This document shows positions 47,355 to 60,308 of a DNA stretch of 64,000 bases, in pieces; within the stretch, counting starts at the first letter, position 1, and every line of letters starts with the position of its first letter. The notes beneath the pieces are model-generated. The model saw only the letters and a program-made list of their open reading frames with translations, had not been told where the DNA came from and made no database searches. The position numbers were made by a program, and so were the translations under genes. Source of the DNA: Diplocarpon mali (Eukaryota; Ascomycota; Leotiomycetes; Helotiales; Drepanopezizaceae); assembly GCA_024741835.1 (NCBI GenBank), contig JAENRP010000183.1:17413-81412 (forward strand). The letters are read 5' to 3'.

Positions 47355-48597
47355 TAATACTAGGCCTACTGCCCCCTCCTTTTATAACTCCTCCGACCCC
47401 TCCTCCTCTGCGCTTAAGGAGATAAGCTCCAACTCTATTCTAAAGCTAGAGCTTAGCTCCTATCTACGCCCCCGCTTAGAATAACCCTAACCTCCTTTTG
47501 CTATTACTAGCACCGCCCTATTAGCCGCTGCGCCTGATGCTACCCTTGCTACTATAAGCCCTCCTCCCTTTATAAAAGACTCTACTACTATAGTAGTCCG
47601 CTTTACTAATATAGTAATAAACCTTAAGAGGCTTAGTATAGTTTGGCTAGATTACTTTAACCTTATTAGCCAGGACTTAATAAGGTCGCTGCGCTCTTAT
47701 TAGAAAGTTAGCAATCGATTTAATACTAATTCGAGTTTGACTTATAGTAACTGTCGCCCGGACCCCCTTTAGCTAGCTTGCTATAGCCTTAGCTATAAAG
47801 TAGAGCTCTGCAAGGTTAGTACATTTAAGTTAAGAGCGGCTAATCAAAGCCTCTGCGCTAGCTATTAGCAGGAGGTTAATAAGGATCTAAGCGCGCTAGA
47901 CCGCCTTTTAATAAAGCATCTTACAGTTCCCTGCCGAAACCGCCTAAGCGTTATTATCATTATTGCTGCTATTATCCTCCTCTTACTACTAGGCAGCCTC
48001 CTTTTACTACTCCTTAAGGGCCGCGGATAGCGCTGCGAACTCCTCCTTAATATAAGAGGGAAGCTATAAATAAGTATTAGCGCAAATAGGACTCTAGAGT
48101 CGATTTAAGGTACTTATAAGGATGCACTCCGCCTTTTGCTCTTAGCACTAGTAGCACTTTTTACTATACTCCGATTCGAATTCGCACTTATACGCAATAT
48201 CGCGCATAAGGCGCCGCATATACTAGTAATAACAAACGCAGTAGGCCACCGCAAGGGCGCCTAATAGCAAAGGGATCAGCACTATACGTATTAGACGCGA
48301 TTCGACCCTAGACTAGGGTAAACTTACTTATAGTAGTTAGTAGTAGTAGTAGTAATTATTTCTACTACTATATATTAGCCTTGCGCTATAGTAGTAGGAG
48401 TAGGAGACCTATGCGATTATATATAGTTATTATACTAAGGAAGGAAGATCCTATAAGAGGAAAAACAAATTTAAGTATATAACGCAACTTACGCTAAACT
48501 AAATATAAAACGGTCCTATTTGTATAATAATGCGCTAAGTATATTACTATATAAAAATCGTCATAACCTACTAACGCTTATAGGCAAGCGTTCTTAA
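47355..48597 (+). pseudogene. GypC accessory ORF: predicted membrane protein in the env position
   Basis: Directly after pol, one plus-strand frame stays open to a TAA at 48595-48597, broken only by TAG/TAA typical of RIP. It has a Ser/Pro/Thr-rich N-terminal region, then a stretch with several Cys residues and candidate N-glycosylation sites (about 47700-47940), a strongly hydrophobic span at about 47950-48016, a second at about 48120-48160, and a Val-rich stretch near 48340. This resembles an ectodomain plus membrane anchors. The G8 polypurine tract overlaps the ORF end. The antisense frame over part of this region is also fairly open, so the call is provisional. No homologue is recognised. 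Confidence 0.5.
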
Positions 48598-48609
48598 AGG
48601 GGGGGGTAG

Positions 48610-48916
48610 TATAACAGCTATACCCCTAACTGGCGCAATTACCTAGGAGTACGGCATTTTAAGGTTTTACGATCTCGATTTAATATAAGATTATTTCAAA
48701 TTGACCCTAAAGGTGCAAAAGGATATTCTTATATAATATTATATAAACGGGTAAAGAGCCTTAAGCTGCTTATATATATAAGGGAGAAGGGCTCTCCTAT
48801 AGGGAGGGCTCTTTAACTTCTTCGTTTCTTTCGTATTAGACCTATAGAATACGCCTTTTGCACCACTTCTTGCTACCATACTTGATCTCGCACTTCGGTA
48901 GTTCTGTGTCGTTACA
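48610..48916 (+). repeat. GypC 3' LTR
   Basis: 307 bp; starts TATAAC (original TGTAAC) and ends in an intact GTCGTTACA, giving inverted ends. A TATA box TATATATATAAGG at about 48771-48783 is followed by inverted GGGCTCTC/GAGGGCTC motifs. Confidence 0.82.
48770..48783 (+). promoter_or_regulatory. TATA box in GypC LTR
   Basis: TTATATATATAAGG lies about 160 bp into the LTR, where the U3/R promoter is expected. Confidence 0.5.
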
Positions 48917-51900
48917 GGCAGAGCTTATTAGAGATAATAAGCTAAGTTTAGAGCATGGAAAAGATATAGTCTATTATATCAATTAGTTCTTAAGCTTAAT
49001 AGAGCGAAGCCTCGCAAGCTCCTTATCAAAGGCAACCCTTAGAGTATATGCCTCGCTTAAAGGAGTAGGCGATTATATTAATCTAAGAGCATTAAGTAAA
49101 GGCAAGGTAAAGAAGACTTTTAAAGGAAGTGTTAAAAAGTGCCTTTACCCTTAGGTCAAAAATCACTTCTAGAACCTAAAGGAGTATAATAAGCTGAAAT
49201 ACGCCTTAACTAATGCTAAGGAAGGTACGCTTCAAAACCTCTCCAGCTATAATAAGGTTAAAAGAATATGTAAAAACCTTACTTTCTTAGAATAGAGAGA
49301 GCTTTAAGCTAAGCTCTCTTATATTAAATACGCTCCTATAGATCAATTTAAAGAAAGAATATCTGCTGAAGCTTTAGAAAGCGGTAAATCCAAGATTATA
49401 GCCGCCCTCTTAAATCCAACTCTCTTTGAAGACTTTACCTTAGGAATATACTCTACCCTTAGAGCTCCTTATGCTCTTTTAAATATAATCCTACTTAATA
49501 ACTGCGCTGCGATATACCTTATTAATTAAAAGGAGCTTTTAATTCCTAGATTATTAAAAATCGCATATCTCTAAGACTATATAAAGGTAGGGAGCTTGAG
49601 TCTACTAATAAGGGAGAGGGGTATACGTTTAATAAAAGGGGTTCTCGCTAATAAAAGAGATTTAAAGCTTAGGAATATAGCGCTTATAAATAGGTTTAAT
49701 ATTAATATTATCTTAAAGCCTTTTTTAAAAAAGGCTAAGGTATAGTATATAGGCCTAGACGCAACGCTCTAAAGGGGTATAGCAAATAATAACGTAGTTA
49801 TAAAGCAGCTAAAGCGTAGGTCAAATGTTATAGTATTTGAATATAAGCCTATCAACTTTTATAATACTCCTAACTCGCTATACTATGCTTAACCAACCTA
49901 CCTAGCCTTTCTTACTTTATAATAGTATCTGCGAAGCTAATATAAACCCTTAAGGAGTAGCGTATTCCTAAGAGCTAAAAACGATTTAGCAAATATTTAA
50001 TACCTTTAATCAGGCTATTTAAGAGCAGAAGCGCTTAAGAAGCTTATACTAAACGCAAAGGGGATAAAGATTAAAGGGAAGCTATAAATCAATTATAAAG
50101 CTTGCGCTTAAGCAAAAGCTAAGCAAAAGCCTTTTAAAAGAGAGTCAGATTTCAAGGCTCTAAGACCGTTCTTTAAGTGCTCCTAGGACCTATTTGACTA
50201 TAGTATATTAAGCCTCTCTTTAGAAAGCTGGCTTCTCTTAATTAAAGATGAATTTAATAAGAAGTTATTTAGATTTACTCTATTTTATAAGTCCCTAACG
50301 CTAGTTCTAAAAGCTCTTCAATCTTTTAAAGCATAGGTAAAGCGCTATTACTACCTCTTCCTATATATTTTAAAGAGCAATAACGATACTTTAATATTCC
50401 TTTTATAAGGAGCATCGAAATATAAAGAGTAGTACGAAGTTAAACGTATAAAGGTAAAAGTCATTCTATCTTATACTTATAAACTAAATAGAGCTTTTAA
50501 GAGAGCAGAAGTAGAGATTATTAAAAAGGCACTTACTATACTAATCTCTGCTAACCTCTTAAAGTACCTATGGCCTAAAGCCGTACTAGCTGCAATATAC
50601 CTTTATAATATCGGCCTATTAAAGCGCAAGGGATAGAAGAGTTTAAATAAGGTGCTTTAGCTTTAATTTAAATAATACTTTAGGTAGTATGATCCGCAGA
50701 TTACTATAAAGCTTACCACCGATTTAAAACTAAAATAAGAGGGTATAAAAGCGTATAGAGCGCGCGCGTACTTATTAGTAAAGGAGAAAGAAGCTTTAAA
50801 GAATAAGAGAGCTTTTAAAACTATACTATAAAGGTATATTAGATACCTAATTGGTTATTACGCTACTAATATATATAGGATCTAAGTACTTAAGCTTTAA
50901 AAGGTTATAATCTCTTAAAACGTTAAGTTCGATAAGTCCAAATTCTACTTTAAAGAGTATAAAAAGGTAGCTAGCCACTTACTCCTAATTATTAAAGAGA
51001 TTATGCAAATAATTAAAGAGGAGGAGGAAGAAGCTTAGAACGCTAAGTTAATTATTAAAAATATAAAGGAAGCATTAAATAAGCAGCTTACAGATAACCT
51101 AATAGGAAGTAAGCTTATTAATCTTTTACTAATAGAAGCTTTAAGCTTAGATCTATCGAAGGCTATCGTCCCTTATAAGGCTACTTATAGTATTTCTACT
51201 TTAGCTACTTAGGAGTAGCTACTTAATAGCAAAGGGTTAAATGCTTTAAGACAACTGTTAATAGTTAAAAGGAGCGTCGAAAGCAATATTATAAATGCCA
51301 GTTTTGCTAAGGAGCGTAATACTAGGCCTTTAGTTGCTATATAGACTAAGCAATCGCAAAGGTAGGAGCAGGCCCCTTAATTACTAAAAGCTCTACTATA
51401 GGCAATTGGTAAAGAAGCACGCTAGCTCTTACTAGAAGCACCGATCGATTAGAAGCTACGCTAGGATATAGAAGCTCTTAAGGATAATACTAAAGGAGGG
51501 AGTTCTTTAAAACTAATAGAAGCTTAGCTTAAAGTACTTAATATAAAGGCCTTTTGAAAACGTAAGAAGCCTAATAAGGAGTAGGAAATAGTACTTATAC
51601 CGCTCTATAAGTTAAAAAGGAGAAGAGGAAGCGGGAATGCCATATACGCAATATGCATTAGAGATCTCCTACTAGCTATTAAAGAACTTAAAATATATTA
51701 GTAAAAGTAGGTAAATAGCTTTATATCGACTTTTTAGCTAAGTCAAGAGCTTGCGAGAACTGATAAAGAAGAGTATAAAGTAGTATATTGCATTATTACT
51801 ATAGCGACTTAATCTAAAAGCTTTAGAGGAAACTCTACCCTTCTAATTCTACCTTAAGATAAGCTTCCTAAAGCGCCAACTTATTAAAAGGAGCTTGCAA

Positions 51901-52851
51901 ATCACCCTTTCGAAGAGCAATTTAAAGAGGAAGCCAGAACTGAGATTAAGAACCTAAAAGCGCGCAATTGCTAAAGAGTGATCGATAAAAGCAAGGCTAC
52001 TATAAGGCCTATATTATTAAAGTAGGTCTTTAACTATAAGCTAAGCTCCTCTAAGGAGATTAGCCGCTTTAAGTTAAGAATAGTAGTAAGGGGAGATCTT
52101 TAGAAAGAAGCTTCTATTTTCTTTACCTACGCTATAACGCTTATATTAAGATCTTTTAGGATTATAATAGTAATAGCTGCTAAATTTAATATAAAGCTCT
52201 GATAGTTCGATATTATTAATGCCTTTATAAATGCTAAGAGAGACCCTTAAAGCGCGCTAGTTATTTGCTTCTTACTAAATAGTTAAAAGTAGAAAGATAA
52301 GGTAATAGAGCTTAATCGCGCCTTATATAGCCTTCAAGACTCCTTAGCGCTTTAGTATAGGGATTTTACTAGTACTCTAAAGTCTTTAAAGCTTACCTCT
52401 CTTAATAAGGAGCCTTGCATATTCATTAATAAGGATAGGACTATATTTATAGCCTTCTATATTAATAATATATAAGTAATATACTACTCCTCTTATATAG
52501 AAGAAGCTTAGAAGACTATAGAAGGACTGCGTGAAGCATACGAATTAATAGCTATAGGAGATATTAAGTAGTTCTTAAGGGTGAGAGTCTTTTGAGATAA
52601 GAAGTAAGGTATAATTACTCTACTCTATAATGCTTATATCGAGAAGATAGCGAAAAGGTTCAGCCTTAATATAGGGCATTTCCCTAGTACGCCGCTCTCC
52701 TACTTCGAACTTAAAAAGAACTACGAAATAGCTCCCTACTTAAGAATTAAGGAGTTCTAGGAAAAAGTAGGCTCTGCCTTATATATAGCTATTATACTAC
52801 GCTTAGATATAGCTTTTATAATCGCCTAGCTATCTCATTTCTATATAAACC
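48917..52851 (+). pseudogene. CopA-2 gag-pol, first segment (late gag to RT/RNase H junction)
   Basis: Nearly collinear with 1424-5357 of CopA-1: gag end, protease (L-N-N-C-A-A near 49495-49515, first Asp changed to Asn), integrase about 50070-51000, RT about 52020-52780. Breaks are TAA/TAG and often differ from those of CopA-1, showing independent RIP. The last five bases (AAACC, 52847-52851) are the CopB target site. Confidence 0.88.
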
Positions 52852-53150
52852 TATAGGTTCTATACTAGTATTCGATATTCACGTGAATATAGTTAAGTAC
52901 TTATTATTAAAAAGAATCTATTATAATATCTGTCTATTTCTATATAACTGAGATAGTACCTTTATACTTTTAAATATCCTCCCTCCTATAGTCCCTTCTA
53001 GCCGCATATAGATATCCTTCTGAGGTCCTCTAGCTAAATAGCCGTTTGAAATATATATAAAACCCCTTATATCGCATATGGTATAGCTATATAGGATGAC
53101 CCTAGGAATAAGGATAACTTGCCTCTTATATAGGAATCTGCGTACTAATA
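52852..53150 (-). repeat. CopB 3' LTR
   Basis: 299 bp, ends TATAGGTTC and TACTAATA (original TG and CA ends). A minus-strand TATA-like TTTTATATATAT lies near 53060. The apparent 158-codon minus-strand ORF at 52921-53397 spans this LTR and low-complexity DNA and is not a gene. Confidence 0.92.
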
Positions 53151-53689
53151 CTAGCAGTACTCTCTTTTGAAAAGACCTTTTCAACTCGCATAAGGAAGTA
53201 CGCAGAATAGGTGCATATAGAAGGCAGATTGGTAGCAAATAATCAAATAGCAATAAAGAATAAAATAGTAAAGACAAATAGCTTAATAGCAAAGGTAGGT
53301 ATAATAGATAGTAAAGATAGTATATAGAAAGTAGAATAGCAAAGATAAAGGCAAATAGCAAAGAGGGAAAGGAAAGGTGTCTAAGTGATAAAAGCAATCT
53401 AAAGTCTTTGTTTAAGCCTTATAGTAGTGCGATTATAATTTAGTTACGTTCTGATAGGTTTGAGACTCTTTATTAAAGAGTTATCTAAAGTTATAATCTA
53501 CTATAGCTATAAATTATAATAATCTATAGAAGGGAAAAGAGGGGCCTTTGAGAAGGCATATATATTAAGCTTCCCTCCTCCCTTAATCTCTTAACTCTAA
53601 CTCCTACTTCTTATAAGTAGGTCGATTCCTCCTCTTACTTTTAAGTTAATTAATCCTATAGTAGATCTTATCTCATATTATCCTATTAA
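53151..53689. other. CopB 3' region with A-rich degenerate repeats
   Basis: At about 53230-53370 a short motif of the type AAATAGCAAAG recurs many times on the plus strand. It may be a decayed microsatellite-like array. No gene is supported. Confidence 0.5.
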
Positions 53690-54700
53690 TACTATTATTA
53701 TTATTAATAAGTGCTCCGATTATTAGCTAACCCCTTTTAATATATACCTTGCTAACTTAGATAGTGCTCGAATGCAATCCCGAGGACCTGCCTAAGGCCT
53801 TTTGGGTACTATGCGTATATTATACGTATATAATATTAAGAAAGGAGGCTAGTAAGAATAATACTAGCTATATATGCGCATTTAATACTCTTACTTTTAA
53901 GAAGTATGATTACTGCATTGCGCAGTAGGCAAAGTATATTTTAGTAAGTGCCTTCTAATATCCTTTTGCCTTAATGACCTTTGATAAATATCTATTTTAA
54001 ATACCTATTTAAGCTTAAGATAAGTATATTATCCTTTAGGATATTTAGGTTAATAGTAATATTAAAGCGATTTAAGAGGCGGCCTAAATCCTATCTAAGG
54101 AGACTTAGATATAAATCTCTATAGTCCTAAAGACTTAAGATGCTCTTTAGCTAGCTTAGCTAAATAAAGCTTATGCTTTCTATTATAGTATCGACCTTGC
54201 GAATACTTAGTAAGCTATATATACCCTTAAATCTATCTAATATTAATAATTAACTATTTATAAGATCTATTGCGCGCTATCTAAAGTGGTAATACTGCCT
54301 TTAGGCGTTTTAAAACTTAAGGCGCTAAGGTACTTAGCTCCCTTTAGCGTATAAAAGGGCTATCTAGCTTAGCTAAAGGCCGCTCTTAAGCTCCCTTTAA
54401 TAATATCTGCTACTAAAAAGGCAAGGGCAGATAAATGCCTTCTAAAGGCTCTTTAAAGGGTAAGGATCTAGATCTTAGTAATTTAAATAAGCCGAATCTA
54501 GAGGAGATCGCGGCCGCTCTTACTTAAGTGCAAGCTTAAGAGAAGCGGGCCAACTTGGCTGCTGCTTTAGGTAGTAAGGCTTCTAGGCCTTAGGGGTTTA
54601 GGGATCTACGCTTTAAAAATCCTAGTGCTTAGGATAGGTGCTTATTAGGAGTGGAATTATTAATAGATTATTATCTTTAGTAATATAATAATCGCTACTT
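53690..54700 (+). pseudogene. Antisense Cys-rich ORF of CopB
   Basis: Opposite to the CopB polyprotein, and not overlapping it, the plus strand is open except for RIP-type stops. It includes C-N-P-E-D-L-P-K-A-F-W-V-L-C near 53770-53815 and, near 53870-53945, C-A-F-N followed by K-K-Y-D-Y-C and Q-A-K-Y, where Tyr probably replaces Cys. From ATG 54437 a second frame reads M-P-S-K-G-S and continues Ala-rich to about 54680, so an intron or frameshift near 54430 is likely. The Cys pattern resembles that of the CopA-1 antisense ORF. Possibly zinc-binding; function unknown. Confidence 0.5.
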
Positions 54701-54919
54701 TACTATAACCTCCTTCTTTAGTACTACTTAAGTGATAAAAAAAATGTAAGTACGCGCAAGTAAGTAAGAAAAGATAAAAAGAAGGTAGTAATAGCAAGTG
54801 TAGGAATATAAAAAGAAAAGATAAAAAAGAAGGTAGTAATAGCAAGTATAGGAATATATCTTATAGTAAAAAAAATAAAAAATAAATAAAAAAAATTGCT
54901 AATAGCTTACAATTAAAAA

Positions 54920-57900
54920 TATCAGATATCGTTAATCTAAGACCTTTTTAGGTCTAGTTATACCCTAATAGGCCTTTATACCTATCCCTTCTTTTTAATA
55001 GTTATCGAATTAGTATCTACCAGTTGCTAAAGGGCCTGATTTAGATTGGCTTTTGTTATAGTATTAGCAGGGTTGCTAGCGCCATTGATCTAATATATCT
55101 TTATAAGCTCCTTATTCTCATACGATTATCGAATAGCTATTATATTAATTATTAATCGCTTCTCCTTTATAGTGCCCAATTTGATAATACACTTATATAA
55201 GGAGAGGGAATCTATATATATAATAATAAGGAGGCAGGGTAGACTTAGCTTAGCTATTACTATATCGATCGTTATAGCTATAGAAACTAGTATATTAATA
55301 CCCGCTACTATAGTATATAGTTCAAAGGCTAGTATAGCTCTTATCACTCTTTTATACTTCGTTAAGCTATAGTATAGAATATTGCCTTTTAAAGTAAACT
55401 GCGATTCTCCTTCCTCTTTAATAGCTAGTACGATAATATAGCCGATCTGCGAGCTTAAATCCTTATTATTAGCAAAAGATCTATTGATAAATGCGAATAG
55501 CTTAGCGTTTTATAAATTAATAGCAAGGTATGTCAGGCCTCTTTTAAGGTTATTTCGGATCTATTTGAGTCGCTTATTCAAATTCTCTATATCTTAAACT
55601 ATCGGATCCTAGTGTTAGGCTACTGCTAACAAATCGAAGGAAGCTTTTAATTAGCAGATTATAGCTAAATAAGCTCCTTTTGCTCTTTGCTCTAAGTATT
55701 ATTACTTATAGCCCTTTTAAAAAGTGTCGACTAGTTCCAGCCTTTAGCCCTAGCCCTTTTATCGCATATATACTATATCCCCTTCTTAGGAAATAATACA
55801 CCTATTAAAAGCTAGTAATTTAGTGCTCGATAGGTACTATATTAGCTTTATAAGGAATCCTACCCTTTTGATCTCATTCTCCTCCTTTTTTAAAAAGTCT
55901 GCTTCTTTAAGCATCAAAGTATTATCCGTTTGTATTCCTATTATACCGAAAAAGGGAGAAGTGCTTAAGGTTAATAATAGACAAGGGTTATAAGTTGAGT
56001 TAGCTATATTAAGATTGCTATAATAGTGCTTATAGTAGGTGCTAAACTAATGATTTCCTGATTTAGGAATGCTATAGAGCAGTAGTACCACTTTAAAGAC
56101 TATACCTGCGGAGAATAGCTTAGCGATATCTTATAAGGGAAATATAAATATATCATATAGTAGCTTTAAAGCTACCTAGGTATACGCTTATATAATATCC
56201 CGTAGGCCTAGAATGCCTTTCTTACCCTATTCTTTAAAGTGTTCCTAAATTAATACTAAAAGTGATATTAAAAGGCATTAGCTTACTTATTAGATAGTTA
56301 GGAATTAAGTAATTATACCTTCCTCCTTTTTACTAGTATCATTCTAGGCCTATATAACTAGGCGTGATTTCTTAAATAAGTGATCTATCTCCTTCCCTTT
56401 TATCTTATTAACTATTCTTAATTTGAAGATCCTCTTGCCTTTTATAATAGGGTCATTTTTATTCATTAGTATAAATACCCCCTTATTCATTAGCCCTTAG
56501 TACTCCTTTAGGCGAGATTGCTAAAAAGGGCGCCTAAGAGTGGTGATCTTACCTTCTGCCTATAGCTTCTGCGATAGTTCTTAGTCCCTATTCTCCTTCT
56601 CTATTAGAAATACCTCTGATTTGGCTATATATAACTTATTGTCTACTTTAAAGGATATCTATATCTTAGTATTATAGTTGTCATCAATTATGGAAAGGCC
56701 GGAAATAGGCTTAATAAAGGGAACCTCTACTTTTAGCAATTGCTTATAGCTATTAAGTTGCGGCTTAACTAAGCGAGAGGGCTCTACTTCTTTATCAACG
56801 TTGGTTGCGTTCTGCTTCCTTTCAGTGGTTGTCTCAACTAAGCGAGAGGGCTCTACTTCTTTATCGACGTCGGTTGCGTTCTGCTCCCTTTCAGTAGTCG
56901 TTCAATCCTTAGGTTTAATTCCTTTGGTTTCCTTTAAGCAGTTTTCTTTATTATCGATTTTGAATAGACGTACGCTTATTGATCTGAAGTGCCTTGTTTT
57001 GCTATTAATATCGACTATATAGGTTTCATTCTTTAAGCTTAGGAACTCGAATAGGCCTATCTATCCTCCCTTCTCCTAATATACTAATACTAGGTCTTTT
57101 AGCCTTAAATCGTAGATATAAGTGGTTCTAAGGCTATTCCTTATATTTAAAGCGTTATTAACCTTATAAGTAGTATAGATCTTCCTAACTTCCTTTATAG
57201 CCTTTTTAATTATTATTACCCTTTATTCTACTAACGGATTTAGTAAATCTAATTCAGTTAGCCTTAGATATGCCTTAAAAACAAGTAGGGTGGGAATCAT
57301 CCTATTAGGCCTTGCTATATTATTAATTGCTTTAATAGCCATTTGCAGCCTCTTATTATTGCTTAATCGGGGGTGTTTAGCTATTATTATCTTAAAGGCA
57401 TATCTTAAAGGGTAATAATACCATTCGACCTTGCTGATAGAGTGGTACGCCTCTATAGGAACTAGTTTAAGGGTTATTCTTATAGATCTTAAAGAGCTTT
57501 TAAACTCTATTAAGTTGAAGTTAGTGCTATAGTCGTATATTATAAAATCAGGAGGTCTAATATATATATTTAACTAAGCCAATTTGAGGGCTTAAAATAC
57601 TGCGTCGGCCGAATATGCTCCTATTCCCTTCTATAAGAACCTTGCAGCTTTAAATCCTATCGCTTCGTCAACTATATAAAGGGCGTTCCTTCTACTAAAT
57701 TAAGTAATATCGATATATATAATATAATTAAAGTCGATATTGTCTTATAGCTTAAATCGGAATCTATAAGAAGCGTTAGCGTAGAGTTGATAATATTAGT
57801 ATATTTCCCTTACTCTTACTATAATGCTAAAGTCGACGTTATAACCGGCCTAGTTTAAGAGGTATTTAAGGCGTTTTATTAATAGATGTTCGAATCTTTT

Positions 57901-60308
57901 ATATAGCCTTCGGATCTCTATTTCTATTAAGTGGCATATATTGATTATACCCTTTGAAGTTATTAGAAGTTGCTCTATTATATTAAGTAAGAGCTATAAG
58001 TGCTTGTGTTTTCTAATAATTAAGTATTTCTCCTTGCTAATTATAAGTAGATTGTACAGATTATCGTATTTAGCTCCTATTTTATCGAGTTATTATAAGT
58101 AGACTAAAAACAGTATATCTGCCTTTATAATTAAGAACTTTATAAGGCCTGCCGGTATTTAAACAGTCGTTTTGCCGATTGCATTTCGCGAATCTGCCTT
58201 AAGGTAATTTTATACTTTTCAGCACTAAGTAGAGCTAGAACTGCGTCTTATATATTTTGCAAGGCTTTGAATTAGTTGATTCCTTTTACATTTTTATTTA
58301 AGGCGCCTATATCGATTAGGAATCCTTAAAAGAATTGATCTATCTACTAGGTTGTAAATACCTTAAGGTCCGTTTGTATAGGTTTATTAACCCTTATTAT
58401 TAAGAGGTATTTAGCCTTTTGCTTTTTAAGCTAGTCAAGTACGGTTCTTAAGTTATACTCCTTCTTAGAAGCTAGGAATACTATAGTAAAGTTGATATTA
58501 CTATTCTTAGGGTCGCTAATTGCTTAGTCCTCCTCTTCTAAAGACATTTCCTATTTATCCTTATTAGTCCTATTGCCTGCCGAATATGCTCTATTATCTT
58601 CTTAAGCAAGGTATGCCTTATATATTTTATCTATTAGCTTATAGCCTTTAGCTTATTAGCTTGTTATATAGTAAGACTTTTAAGCGGCTCTTTCTTCTTT
58701 CAAGTGCTTACTACTATAGTAGTCCTTTTTCTAATATATAATATACCTTATATAGCCTGATTTTAATTAAAAGGTTATTCCTCTCTTATTACCTTAGGCA
58801 AACTTTATCTTTCTATTTGAAAAGTACGCTATAGATTGCCCTTACTCCTTGGCTAAATAATATTAGGGTCTATTAATAGCTAAACTAGGGTATTAGGGTC
58901 TAGATGGTCTATCTTAGGCAACTACTCTTGCGCAAGCCTGTAAGCTATTTAATAAAGCTAGGAACGTCGCTAGTAACTTAAAAAGTGCTATTTAAAATAG
59001 CCGATTCCTAGAAACACCTTATATAAGTCTATCTCTAATAGATCGATCATTCCTTATACTAGTATATAGGCCTAATTATAAGTTTTGCAGCTCCTTAGTA
59101 TAGTTCTTAAGTTAGGTTAGGATCAGTTTCTCCCTCTAATAGTCTTCTTATTAGAATAGGTCAAATGTCAGCTGAAACTACCTCCTTAGGAATCTGCTAC
59201 TTCTCTCTTCAGTCTTATAATTGGCCCGAATGGCCTCTACTAGCTCGGCAAACTTAAAGTTCTTATTTTATAAGTACTAATAGTAGTATATCGAGGCCGA
59301 GTCTTATAGTATAGATAGAAAGGCTCTATGCCATATGCTTTAGTCTACTAAGGCTCTTTGGCATAAATCGGCGAATATATAAAGCTTCTTATTAAGGTGA
59401 TCTTTCCTACTTAAGTATTAAGTCTCCTTAGTATATATCTTACTCAAATTTATAAGGGTTTTAGCCTGATCTAAAGTCAAAGGTTTTATAATATACTAGG
59501 ATAGTTAAGCGTCGCTTTAATTAAGGTTTAAAAGCGCTCTTAAACTCCTCTTTATAGCAAAGGGTAGCAATGATCTATCTCTTAATTAGATCGGCGGTAT
59601 TAGTATTAGATTCAGGATCTCTAGGTATTGCAAGACTAGGGTTCGTCCTAATCAGGATTAATAAGGTATTCTTTTAAGGTTATACTATTCGGTTATTTAT
59701 CTTAGAGTATCTACTTTATATAAGTTGTCTTATAAAGTATTATTATTATATCTAAGGTATCTTTACTAAAGCGAGTCTTAGTATAGTATCTCCTATTTAG
59801 CTATAGTAACCCTTTAAGCAAGTGGCTCGCTTATTTGCATAGATTTAGCAAATTCTAAAGCAGACCTTATTCTATATCTTAAAGATTATACTATAACTAA
59901 GTTTAGTACTTCTTAGGTCTATAACTTTAGCTAGTCTTTTAGCTACTCATTTCCTTCTTAATATACTATATTGAAAAGTGCCTAGCTAATCGAAACGCCT
60001 TTCCTATGCTAAATGTATACTCTATAGTACTAAAGGTCGTCTCTTAGGCGTTGTCGAATATCCTTATCTAGCAATTTAAAGTCGCCAATTGTCCAATCTT
60101 AGAACTCCTTTTAAAAGTCCTTAGCAAGGTATAACCCTTTCTATTTACCGTCTTATAATATCTTTCGGAAGTTCTCTATATATAGGTCTTTTAGTCTAAG
60201 GGCCTCTTTACTAAGTTGATCCTCCTAAGGTCTTATATCCCTTTTAAGGTCCCTTAGTGTTTAAGATTGCCTTGGATTAAGCGGCATTAATAGCCTCCCC
60301 TTAGTCAT
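54920..60308 (-). pseudogene. CopB gag-pol polyprotein (Ty1/copia)
   Basis: Proposed start ATG 60308-60306 (M-T-K-G-R-L-L), with a second Met at 60287. On the minus strand: gag to about 58700; aspartic protease about 58330, with F-L-I-D-I-G-A; integrase about 57990-57300, with Y-H-S-I-S-K-V-E-W-Y and L-L-V-F-K-A-Y-L-R-L-T-E; RT about 57000-55700, with Q/N-T-N-G replacing Q-T-D-D-T; RNase H about 55600-55030, where 55347-55126 is still an uninterrupted stretch (F-E-L-Y, I-D-S-L-S-L-Y). These blocks match a well-known lineage of fungal copia elements. Breaks are TAA/TAG. A 69-bp tandem duplication lies between integrase and RT. Confidence 0.88.
56767..56904 (-). repeat. 69-bp tandem duplication in CopB pol
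   Basis: Two near-identical 69-bp units (56767-56835 and 56836-56904), each beginning AACTAAGCGAGAG on the plus strand. 69 bp is 23 codons, so the frame is kept; the unit lies in the linker between integrase and RT. Confidence 0.85.

Larger units (their letters stand above)
44840..48916 (+). mobile_element. GypC, Ty3/gypsy chromovirus, 3' part
   Basis: It begins inside RT because X1 is inserted at 44839/44840; the 5' half lies beyond the left window edge. It contains RNase H, integrase and chromodomain, an accessory membrane-protein ORF, a G8 polypurine tract (about 48599-48606) and a 307-bp 3' LTR. It is inserted in CopA-2: the LTR ends at 48916 and the next base equals position 1424 of CopA-1. 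Confidence 0.88.

Noticed and set aside
52921..53397. 158-codon hydrophobic minus-strand ORF
   Set aside because: It spans the CopB LTR and an A-rich low-complexity region; its Leu/Tyr/Ser bias comes from repeated pyrimidine tracts.
55172..55372. Plus-strand ORF over CopB RNase H
   Set aside because: Mirror of the recognised minus-strand RNase H frame (55347-55126).
56801..57022. Plus-strand ORF with internal repeats
   Set aside because: Its repeats are the 69-bp duplication read on the wrong strand; the copia pol frame is on the minus strand.
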